A stretch of DNA of 64,000 bases from assembly GCA_022818135.1 (NCBI GenBank), contig JAFMSR010000009.1, positions 28,263,315 to 28,327,314 of the forward strand, read 5' to 3'. Made by a program: the position numbers and the translations under genes. Of the stretch, positions 10,577-22,305 are shown in pieces (the first letter of the stretch is position 1; each line of letters starts with the position of its first letter). The notes beneath the pieces are model-generated. The model worked only from the letters and a program-made list of their open reading frames with translations, was not told the DNA's origin and searched no databases. Origin of the DNA: Saxidomus purpurata (Eukaryota; Mollusca; Bivalvia; Venerida; Veneridae).

Positions 10577-13500
10577 ACTAGCTACCTTTCTCTAAGGCAC
10601 TCAACTTGTGCCTAACCCTGAAAGCCTGCTAGTTTCAGATTTTATCACATTTGTACAAAAATGCATAAATGAAATCTTCAAAAATTCAAATTGTGTTGCA
10701 AATCAAAGATGAAAATGAATGCTTTTCAATCATAAGTAACCAAAGGCCAATAAAGGCTCATGTACACAAAAGTTATTACTGGTTAAGTAGTATGCTTTTG
10801 TTTAAAAACATATGGCCTGAACAGTCCTTAATATGAACTTTTTTCCATACAAGATGTTTTGTCAAAATCATTTGCCTTTAATATCACCCTTAGAACTGAT
10901 GAGAAGATTTTGTCAAAAGTCATTGGTCAGAACAACACTTAAATGAACTTGCTACTTCAATGAGAAATGGTTGGCCTTAAAAGTTTTTAGGTCAGTCCTT
11001 AAACTGAACCAATTTACAACTTAGCAGAAAGTGGATAGAAAATTAATGGCCAAAAAAGCTCTTCAAAATCAATCATCTTCACAGAAGGTTTTTGTCTCAA
11101 TAGAAAATTTTGTCAAAAATGATTGGCCAAAACAGTCTTCTAAATGATCCTATGGCCTCATAAGAAACGTTGGCAAATAAGATTGGCCTAAACTGTCCTT
11201 ACAGCGTTTCCAAATGGCATGAATGCTTTTGTTTCTGAAGTTTCTATATTGTCATAAGACTATAATATATAATCTCAACCACTTACTTTATCTTTGCAAA
11301 GCACTGGGTACTGGACTCAAACTATACTGCAAAGGCTTCTGGGTATAACTGATATCTCAGTTTAAAACTAGCTACTAAGATACTGCATTTGTGCCTAACC
11401 TAGGAAGCCTGTTTGGCATTGCCAACTTGAAGACAGACTTACCATAAAGCACATTCAAAGGGAGAATTCACAGGAAGACAGAAAAAAATAGCAAAAGCAA
11501 GGGTTGAGATTACAGACCTACACATATATCTATATTAAAGAAAAAGAAGGTCAAAAGACTAAATTTTTTTGTACAATGACTGACCTAAAAACCATGCAAT
11601 CATCTTTGTGCACACAGTCTATATGACGCTAACCACTAGCTACCTTTCTCTAAGGCACTCAACTTGTGCCTAACCCTGAAAGCCTGCTAGTTTCAGATTT
11701 TATCACATTTGTACAAAAATGCATAAATGAAATCTTCAAAAATTCAAATTGTGTTGCAAATCAAAGGTGAAAATGAATGCTTTTCAATGATAAGTAACCA
11801 AAGGCCAATAAAGGCTCATGTACACAAAGGTTATTACTGGTTAAGTAGTATGCTTTTGTTTAAAAACATATGGCCTGAACAGTCCTTAATATGAACTTTT
11901 TTCCATACAAGATGTTTTGTCAAAAGCATTTGCCTTTAATATCACCCTTAGAACTGATGAGAAGATTTTGTCAAGTCTTGGTCAGAACAACACTTAAATG
12001 AACTGGCTACTTCAATGAGAAGTGGTTGGCCTTAAAAGTTTTTAGGTCAGTCCTTAAACTGAAACCAAATTACAACTTAGCAGAAAGTGGATAGAAAATT
12101 AATGGCCAAAAAAGCTCTTCAAAATCAATCATCTTCACAGAAGGTTTTTGTCTCAATAGAAAATTTTGTCAAAAATGATTGGCCAAAACAGTCTTCTAAA
12201 TGATCCTATGGCCTCATAGAAACGTTGGCAAATAAGATTGGCCTAAACTGTCCTTACAGCGTTTCCAAATGGCATGAATGCTTTTGTTTCTGAAGTTTCT
12301 ATATTGTCATAAGACTATAATATATAATCTCAACCACTTACTTTATCTTTGCAAAGCACTGGGTACTGGACTCAAACTATACTGCAAAGGCTTCTGGGTA
12401 TAACTGATATCTCAGTTTAAAACTAGCTACTAAGATACTGCTTTGTGCCTAACCTAGGAAGCCTGTTTGGCTTGCCAACTTGAAGACAGACTTACCATAA
12501 AGCACATTCAAAGGGAGAATTCACAAGAAGACAGAAAAAAATAGCAAAAGCAGGGTATTAGACCTACACATATATGTCTATATTTAAGAAAAAGAAGGTC
12601 AAAAGACCAAATCTTTTTGTACAATGACTGACCTAAAAACCATGCAATCATCTTTGTGCACACAGTCTATATGACGCTAACCACTAGCTACCTTTCTCTA
12701 AGGCACTCAACTTGTGCCTAACCCTGAAAGCCTGCTAGTTTCAGATTTTATCACATTTGTACAAAAATGCATAAATGAAATCTTCAAAAATTCAAATTGT
12801 GTTGCAAATCAAAGATGAAAATGAATGCTTTTCAATCATAAGTAACCAAAGGCCAATAAAAGCTCATGTACACAAAGGTTATTACTGGTTAAGTAGTATG
12901 CTTTTGTTTAAAAACATATGGCCTGAACAGTCCTTAATATGAACTTTTTTCCATACAAGATGTTTTGTCAAAAGCATTTGCCTTTAATATCACCCTTAGA
13001 ACTGATGAGAAGATTTTGTCAAAAGTCATTGGTCAGAACAACACTTAAATGAACTGGCTACTTCAATGAGAAATGGTTGGCCTTAAAAGTTTTTAGGTCA
13101 GTCCTTAAACTGAAACCAAATTACAACTTAGCAGAAAGTGGATAGAAAATTAATGGCCAAAAAAGCTCTTCAAAATCAATCATCTTCACAGAAGGTTTTT
13201 GTCTCAATAGAAAATTTTGTCAAAAATGATTGGCCAAAACAGTCTTCTAAATGATCCTATGGCCTCATAAGAAACTTTGGCAAATAAGATTGGCCTAAAC
13301 TGTCCTTACAGAGTTTCCAAATGGCATGAATGCTTTTGTTTCTGAAGTTTCTATATTGTCATAAGACTATAATATATAATCTCAACCACTTACTTTATCT
13401 TTGCAAAGCACTGGGTACTAGACTAGAACTATACTGCAAAGGCTTCTGGGTATAACTGATATCTCAGTTTAAAACTAGTTACTAAGATACTGCATTTGTG

Positions 13501-16500
13501 CCTAACCTAGGAAGCCTGTTTGGCATTGCCAACTTGAAGACAGACTTACCATAAAGCACATTCAAAGGGAGAATTCACAGGAAGACAGAAAAAAACAGCA
13601 AAAGCAAGGGGTGAGATTACAGACCTACACATATATCTATATTTAAGAAAAAGGTCAAAAGACCAAATCTTTTTGTACAATGACTGACCTAAAAACCATG
13701 CAATCATCTTTGTGCACACAGTCTATATGACGCTAACCACTAGCTACCTTTCTCTAAGGCACTCAACTTGTGCCTAACCCTGAAAGCCTGCTAGTTTCAG
13801 ATTTTATCACATTTGTACAAAAATGCATAAATGAAATCTTCAAAAATTCAAATTGTGTTGCAAATCAAAGATGAAAATGAATGCTTTTCAATCATAAGTA
13901 ACCAAAGGCCAATAAAGGCTCATGTACACAAAAGTTATTACTGGTTAAGTAGTATGCTTTTGTTTAAAAACATATGGCCTGAACAGTCCTTAATATGAAC
14001 TTTTTTCCATACAAGATGTTTTGTCAAAATCATTTGCCTTTAATATCACCCTTAGAACTGATGAGAAGATTTTATCAAAAGTCAATGGTCAGAACAATAC
14101 TTAAATGAACTTGCTACTTCAATGAGAAATGGTTGGCCTTAAAAGTTTTTAGGTCAGTCCTTAAATTTACAACTTAGCAGAAAGTTGATAGAAAATTAAT
14201 GGCCAGAAAGCTCTTCAAAATCAATCATCTTCACAGAAGGTTTTTGTCTCAATAGAAAATTTTGTCAAAAATGATTGGCCAAAACAGTCCTCTAAATGAT
14301 CCTATGGCCTCATAAGAAGCTTTGGCAAATAAGATTGGCCTAAACTGTCCTTACAGAGTTTCCAAATGGCATGAATGCTTTTGTTTCTGAAGTTTCTATA
14401 TTGTCATAAGGCTATAATATATAATCTCAACCACTTACTTTATCTTTGCAAAGCACTGGGTACTGGACTCAAACTATACTGCAAAGGCTTCTGGGTATAA
14501 CTGATATCTCAGTTTAAAACTAGCTACTAAGATACTGCATCTGTGCCTAACCTAGGAAGCCTGTTTGGCATTGCCCATTTGAAGACAGACTTACCATAAA
14601 GCACATTCAAAGGGAGAATTCACAGGAAGACAGAATAAAATAGCAAAAGCAAGGGTTGAGATTACAGACCTACACATATAGCTATATTTAAGAAAAAGAA
14701 GGTCAAAAGACTAAATCTTTTTGTACAATGACTGACCTAAAAACCATGCAATCATCTTTGTGCACACAGTCTATATGACGCTAACCACTAGCTACCTTTC
14801 CCTGAGGCACTCAACTTGTGCCTAACCCTGAAAGCCTGCTAGTTTCAGATTTTATCACATTTGTACAAAAATGCATAAATGAAATCTTCAAAAATTCAAA
14901 TTGTGTTGCAAATCAAAGATGAAAATGAATGCTTTTCAATGATAAGTAACCAAAGGCCATTAAAGGCTCATGTACACAAAGGTTATTACTGGTTAAGTAG
15001 TATGCTTTTGTTTAAAAACATATGGCCTGAACAGTCCTTAATATGAACTTTTTTCCATACAAGATGTTTTGTCAAAAGCATTTGCCTTTAATATCACCCT
15101 TAGAACTGATGAGAAGATTTTGTCAAAAGTCATTGGTCAGAACAACACTTAAATGAACTGGCTACTTCAATGAGAAGTGGTTGGCCTTAAAAGTTTTTAG
15201 GTCAGTCCTTAAACTGAAACCAAATTACAACTTAGCAGAAAGTTGATAGAAAATTAATGGCCAAAAAAGCTCTTCAAAATCAATCATCTTCACAGAAGGT
15301 TTTTGTCTCAATAGAAAATTTTGTCAAAAATGATTGGCCAAAACAGTCTTCTAAATGATCCTATGGCCTCATAAGAAACGTTGGCAAATAAGATTGGCCT
15401 AAACTGTCCTTACAGCGTTTCCAAATGGCATGAATGCTTTTGTTTCTGAAGTTTCTATATTGTCATAAGACTATAATATATAATCTCAACCACTTACTTT
15501 ATCTTTGCAAAGCACTGGGTACTGGACTCAAACTATACTGCAAAGGCTTCTGGGTATAACTGATATCTCAGTTTAAAACTAGCTACTAAGATACTGCATT
15601 TGTGCCTAACCTAGGAAGCCTGTTTGGCATTGCCAACTTGAAGACAGACTTACCATAAAGCACATTCAAAGGGAGAATTCACAGGAAGACAGAAAAAAAA
15701 TAGCAAAAGCAAGGGTTGAAATTACAGACCTACACATATATCTATATTTAAGAAAAAGAAGGTCAAAAGACTAAATTTTTTTGTACAATGACTGACCTAA
15801 AAACCATGCAATCATCTTTGTGCACACAGTTTATATGATGCTAACCACTAGCTACCTTTCTCTAAGGCACTCAACTTGTGCCTAACCCTGAAAGCCTGCT
15901 AGTTTCAGATTTTATCACATTTGTACAAAAATGCATAAATGAAATCTTCAAAAATTCAAATTGTGTTGCAAATCAAAGGTGAAAATGAATGCTTTTCAAT
16001 GATAAGTAACCAAAGGCCAATAAAGGCTCATGTACACAAAGGTTATTACTGGTTAAGTAGTATGCTTTTGTTTAAAAACATATGGCCTGAACAGTCCTTA
16101 ATATGAACTTTTTTCCATACAAGATGTTTTGTCAAAAGCATTTGCCTTTAATATCACCCTTAGAACTGATGAGAAGATTTTGTCAAAAGTCATTGGTCAG
16201 AACAACACTTAAATGAACTGGCTACTTCAATGAGAAATGGTTGGCCTTAAAAGTTTTTAGGTCAGTCCTTAAACTGAAACCAAATTACAACTTAGCAGAA
16301 AGTGGATAGAAAATTAATGGCCAAAAAAGCCCTTCAAAATCAATCATCTTCACAGAAGGTTTTTGTCTCAATAGAAAATTTTGTCAAAAATGATTGGCCA
16401 AAACAGTCTTCTAAATGATCCTATGGCCTCATAAGAAACTTTGGCAAATAAGATTGGCCTAAACTGTCCTTACAGAGTTTCCAAATGGCATGAATGCTTT

Positions 16501-19500
16501 TGTTTCTGAAGTTTCTATATTGTCATAAGACTATAATATATAATCTCAACCACTTACTTTATCTTTGCAAAGCACTGGGTACTGGACTAAACTATACTGC
16601 AAAGGCTTCTGGGTATAACTGATATCTCAGTTTAAAACTAGCTACTAAGATACTGCATTTGTGCCTAACCTAGGAAGCCTGTTTGGCATTGCCAACTTGA
16701 AGACAGACTTACCATAAAGCACATTCAGAGGGAGAATTCACAGGAAGACAGAAAAAAACAGCAAAAGCAAGGGGTGAGATTACAGACCTACACATATATC
16801 TATATTTAAGAAAAAGGTCAAAAGACTAAATCTTTTTGTACAATGACTGACCTAAAAACCATGCAATCATCTTTGTGCACACAGTCTATATGACGCTAAC
16901 CACTAGCTACCTTTCTCTAAGGCACTCAACTTGTGCCTAACCCTGAAAGCCTGCTAGTTTCAGATTTTAACACATTTGTACAAAAATGCATAAATGAAAT
17001 CTTCAAAAATTCAAATTGTGTTGCAAATCAAAGATGAAAATGAATGCTTTTCAATGATAAGTAACCAAAGGCCAATAAAGGCTCATGTACACAAAAGTTA
17101 TTACTGGTTAAGTAGTATGCTTTTGTTTAAAAACATATGGCCTGAACAGTCCTTAATATGAACTTTCTTCCGTACAAGATGTTTTGTCAAAATCATTTGC
17201 CTTTAATATCACCCTTAGAACTGATGAGAAGATTTTATCAAAAGTCAATGGTCAGAACAATACTTAAATGAACTTGCTACTTCAATGAGAAATGGTTGGC
17301 CTTAAAAGTTTTTAGGTCAGTCCTTAAATTTACAACTTAGCAGAAAGTTGATAGAAAATTAATGGCCAAAAAAGCTCTTCAAAATCAATCATCTTCACAG
17401 AAGGTTTTTGTCTCAATAGAAAATTTTGTCAAAAATGATTGGCCAAAACAGTCCTCTAAATGATCCGACAGCCTCATAAGAAACTTTGGCAAATAAGATT
17501 GGCCTAAACTGTCCTTACAGAGTTTCCAAATGGCATGAATGCTTTTGTTTCTGAAGTTTCTATATTGTCATAAGGCTATAATATATAATCTCAACCACTT
17601 ACTTTATCTTTGCAAAGCACTGGCTACTGGACTCAAACTATACTGCAAAGGCTTCTGGGTATAACTGATATCTCAGTTTAAAACTAGCTACTAAGATACT
17701 GCATCTGTGCCTAACCTAGGAAGCCTGCTTGGCATTGCCCATTTGAAGACAGACTTACCATAAAGCACATTCAAAGGGAGAATTCACAGGAAGACAGAAC
17801 AAAACAGCAAAAGCAAGGGTTGAGATTACAGACCTACACATATATCTATATTTAAGAAAAAGAAGGTCAAAAGACTAAATCTTTTTGTACAATGACTGAC
17901 CTAAAAACCATGCAATCATCTTTGTGCACACAGTCTATATGACGCTAACCACTAGCTACCTTTCCCTGAGGCACTCAACTTGTGCCTAACCCTGAAAGCC
18001 TGCTAGTTTCAGATTTTATCACATTTGTACAAAAATGCATAAATGAAATCTTCAAAAATTCAAATTGTGTTGCAAATCAAAGGTGAAAATGAATGCTTTT
18101 CAATGATAAGTAACCAAAGGCCAATAAAGGCTCATGTACACAAAGGTTATTACTGGTTAAGTAGTATGCTTTTGTTTAAAAACATATGGCCTGAACAGTC
18201 CTTAATATGAACTTTTTTCCATACAAGATGTTTTGTCAAAAGCATTTGCCTTTAATATCACCCTTAGAACTGATGAGAAGATTTTGTCAAAAGTCATTGG
18301 TCAGAACAACACTTAAATGAACTGGCTACTTCAATGAGAAATGGTTGGCCTTAAAAGTTTTTAGGTCAGTCCTTAAACTGAAACCAAATTACAACTTAGC
18401 AGAAAGTGGATAGAAAATTAATGGCCAAAAAAGCTCTTCAAAATCAATCATCTTCACAGAAGGTTTTTGTCTCAATAGAAAATTTTATCAAAAATGATTG
18501 GCCAAAACAGTCTTCTAAATGATCCTATGGCCTCATAAGAAACTTTGGCAAATAAGATTGGCCTAAACTGTCCTTACAGAGTTTCCAAATGGCATGAATG
18601 CTTTTGTTTCTGAAGTTTCTATATTGTCATAAGACTATAATATATAATCTCAACCACTTACTTTATCTTTGCAAAGCACTGGCTACTGGACTAGAACTAT
18701 ACTGCAAAGGCTTCTGGGTATAACTGATATCTCAGTTTAAAACCAGCTACATGTACTAAGATACTGCATTTGTGCCTAACCTAGGAAGCCTGTTTGGCAT
18801 TGCCAACTTGAAGACAGACTTACCATAAAGCACATTCAAAGGGAGAATTCACAGGAAGACAGAAAAAAACAGCAAAAGCAAGGGGTGAGATTACAGACCT
18901 ACAAATATGTCATGTCTAAATTTGAGAAAAAGGTCAAAAGACCAAATCGTTTTGTACAATGACTGACCTAAAAACCATGCATTCATCTTTGTGTACACAG
19001 TTTATATGACGCTAACCACTAGCTACCTTTCTCTAAGGCACTCAACTTGTGCCTAACCCTGAAAGCCTGCTAGTTTCAGATTTTATCACATTTGTACAAA
19101 AATGCATAAATGAAATCTTCAAAAATTCAAATTGTGTTGCAAATCAAAGATGAAAATGAATGCTTTTCAATGATAAGTAACCAAAGGCCAATAAAGGCTC
19201 ATGTACACAAAAGTTATTACTGGTTAAGTAGTATGCTTTTGTTTAAAAACATATGGCCTGAACAGTCCTTAATATGAACTTTCTTCCATACAAGATGTTT
19301 TGTCAAAATCATTTGCCTTTAATATCACCCTTAGAACTGATGAGAAGATTTTATCAAAAGTCATTGGTCCGAACAACACTTAAATGAACTGGCTACTTCA
19401 GTGAGAAATGGTTGGCCTTAAAAGTTTTTAGGTCAGTCCTTAAATTTACAACTTAGCAGAAAGTTGATAGAAAATTAATGGCCAAAAAAGCTCTTCAAAA

Positions 19501-20063
19501 TCAATCATCTTCACAGAAGGTTTTTGTCTCAATAGAAAATTTTGTCAAAAATGATTGGCCAAAACAGTCTTCTAAATGATCCTATGGCCTCATAAGAAAC
19601 TTTGGCAAATAAGATTGGCCTAAACTGTCCTTACAGAGTTTCCAAATGGCATGAATGCTTTTGTTTCTGAAGTTTTTATATTGTCATGAGGCTATAATAT
19701 ATAATCTCAACCACTTACTTTATCTTTGCAAAGCACTGGCTACTGGACTAGAACTATACTGCAAAGGCTTCTGGGTATAACTGATATCTCAGTTTAAAAC
19801 CAGCTACTAAGATACTGCATTTGTGCCTAACCTAGGAAGCCTGTTTGGCATTGCCAACTTGAAGACAGACTTACCATAAAGCACATTCAAAGGGAGAATT
19901 CACAGGAAGACAGAAAAAAACAGCAAAAGCAAGGGGTGAGATTACAGACCTACACATATATCTATATTTAAGAAAAAGGTCAAAAGACCAAATCTTTTTG
20001 TACAATGACTGACCTAAAAACCATGCAATCATCTTTGTGCACACAGTCTATATGACGCTAACC
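10577..20063. repeat. Three-unit higher-order repeat of ~3,162 bp, three copies
   Basis: Anchor spacing over three units is almost constant (10577 to 13739, 3162; to 16902, 3163; to 20064, 3162) although single units vary by up to 21 bases. Variants private to every third unit repeat at that period: GTCAATGGTCAGAACAATAC at 14081, 17244 and 20406; the short form CCTTAAATTTACAAC near 14160, 17324 and 20486; CCCTGAGGCAC near 14800 and 17963; GGGGTGAGATTAC near 13607, 16771 and 19932. This is the mark of block-wise amplification. Confidence 0.85.
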
Positions 20064-21006
20064 ACTAGCTACCTTTCTCTAAGGCACTCAACTTGTGCCT
20101 AACCCTAAAAGCCTGCTAGTTTCAGATTTTAACACATTTGTACAAAAATGCATAAATGAAATCTTCAAAAATTCAAATTGTGTTGCAAATCAAAGATGAA
20201 AATGAATGCTTTTCAATGATAAATATCCAAAGGCCAATAAAGGCTCATGTACACAAAAGTTATTACTGGTTAAGTAGTATGCTTTTGTTTAAAAACATAT
20301 GGCCTGAACAGTCCTTAATATGAACTTTCTTCCATACAAGATGTTTTGTCAAAATCATTTGCCTTTAATATCACCCTTAGAACTGATGAGAAGATTTTAT
20401 CAAAAGTCAATGGTCAGAACAATACTTAAATGAACTTGCTACTTCAATGAGAAATGGTTGGCCTTAAAAGTTTTTAGGTCAGTCCTTAAATTTACAACTT
20501 AGCAGAAAGTTGATAGAAAATTAATGGCCAAAAAAGCTCTTCAAAATCAATCATCTTCACAGAAGGTTTTTGTCTCAATAGAAAATTTTGTCAAAAATGA
20601 TTGGCCAAAACAGTCTTCTAAATGATCCTATGGCCTCATAAGAAACTTTAACAAATAAGATTGGCCTAAACTGTCCTTACAGAGTTTCCAAATGGCATGA
20701 ATGCTTTTGTTTCTGAAGTTTTTATATTGTCATGAGGCTATAATATATAATTTCAACCACTTACTTTGTCTTTTTAAAGCACTGGATGCTGGACTAGGTC
20801 TATACTGCAAAGCCTGCTTGGTATAACTGATATCTCAGTTTAAAACTAGCTACTAAGATACTACATTTGTGCCTTTTTAAACCTAAAGAGTCTGTTTGGC
20901 ATTGCCAACTTGAAGACAGATTACCCCAAAACACATTCAAAGGGAGAATTAACAGCAAAAGCAAGGGTTGAGATTACAGACCTACAAATATGTCTACATT
21001 TGAGAA

Positions 21007-22194
21007 CAAGAGCTGTCTCATGACAGCACGCTCGACTATTCGAAAGCTTGTCGGTAAAATAGTTTTTTTTTGTCTAAGAACAGGTGTATTGGGTAACTGT
21101 CTATAAGAATTCAGGTAAAAGATATGAAACTTGTTCAAAGACCTTTGTAAATGTACGTCATTACGTGCAAAGCCTGGATTCTGTAAGCCAACTGGGGGAG
21201 GAGGGGGGGGGGGGAATAATTTCAAAGAAATACATGACCTTGTATAGTTGATCATGCATAACTTTGTAACATTTCAAAATTGATGTGTATAAAATTGAAA
21301 AAGCATGACCACTGCATGCTGCATAACTATTCTATGACATTTCAAAAGTAAGCCATTTTGAGTATTTCCATATAATAGTCTGGTAAAAAGTGTGACAAAA
21401 TTCTAAGTTAAGAAGGGGCATAAATATGTCAAAAATCAAATACATAGGTGAAGATGTTGATAGTAAACATACCTTTTAAGTTTCAAGTCAATATGTTTGA
21501 TAGTATTCAAGATATTTGACTCTATAAAAATCATTAACTAAAAATTCTAAGTTAAATCTAACAAAAATCAAAACAGAGTTATGGGGATTGTTTCCTCAAG
21601 TGAAGATGTTAATGGTGGACAAATAATTTGAGTTTCAATTTGATACCTTTGAAAGAATTCAAAATATTTGACTTTATAAAATCTTTTACCAAAAATTCTA
21701 AGTTAAAAAGGGGCATAAATCTGTCAAAAATCAAAACAGAGTTATGGGAATTGTTTCCTCTAGTGTAAATATTGATGGTAAACATATATTATGAGTTTCA
21801 AGTCAATACCTTTGATAGTATTCAAGATATTTGAATTTATAAAAATCTTTAACAAAAAATTATAAGTAAAAAAGGGGCATAAATCTGTCAAAAATCAAAA
21901 TAGAGTTATGGGGATTGTTTCCTCAGGTGTATATATTCATGGTAGACACATACTTTGAGTTTCAAGTCAATACCTTCGATAGTATTCAAGATATTTGAAT
22001 TTATAAAAAACTTTAACCAAAATTTCTAAGTTAAAAAGGGGCATAAATCTGTCAAAAATCAAAACAGAGTTATGGGGATTGTTTCCTCAGGTGTAGATGT
22101 TGATGGTAAACATATAGTTTGAGTTTCAAGTCAATACCTTGGATAGTATTCAAGATATTTGACTTTTTAAAAAACTTATTCGAATAGTCAAGCT
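21007..22194. mobile_element. 1.19 kb tandem-cored element inserted in the last array unit
   Basis: Array sequence stops after TTTGAGAA and resumes at AAAGGTCAAAA, so the insert lies between about 21007 and 22194. Near its ends are inverted copies GCTCGACTATTCGAA (21030-21044) and TTCGAATAGTCAAGC (22179-22193), one mismatch. The left end carries a small hairpin GCTGTC-TCAT-GACAGC. The core holds about five imperfect 145-165 bp tandem units starting near 21403, 21547, 21698, 21861 and 22026. A G-rich run lies at 21194-21214. This is the architecture of pearl-type, tandem-cored non-autonomous elements known from bivalves. Confidence 0.8.
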
Positions 22195-22305
22195 AAAAAG
22201 GTCAAAAACCCAAATCTTTTGTAGAATGACAGTGACTTAAAAACCATGAAATCATCTTTGTGCACACAGTTTATATGATGCTAACAACTAGCTACCTTTC
22301 TCTAG

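Larger units (their letters stand above)
7803..22305. repeat. Tandem array of a ~1,055 bp unit, about 12.6 copies, interrupted once
   Basis: The block ACTAGCTACC (in AACCACTAGCTACCTTTC) recurs at 8461, 9526, 10577, 11635, 12683, 13739, 14787, 15847, 16902, 17951, 19018 and 20064, spacing 1,046-1,067 bases, with a decayed last copy at 22287 displaced by a 1.19 kb insertion. Internal copies look very similar; the first partial copy (7803-8460) and the last (20720 onward) are clearly more diverged. There is no open frame of 60 codons or more on either strand between 7.8 and 20.97 kb. No match to rRNA, histone or other known tandem genes is seen. It behaves like a long-unit satellite. Spaced blocks such as GATTGGCCAAAACAGTC show it is built of older sub-repeats. 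Confidence 0.97.

Noticed and set aside
7803..22305. The array as a tandem rRNA, snRNA or histone cluster
   Set aside because: No conserved RNA core sequence, no histone-like frame and no terminator or promoter box recurs in the units.
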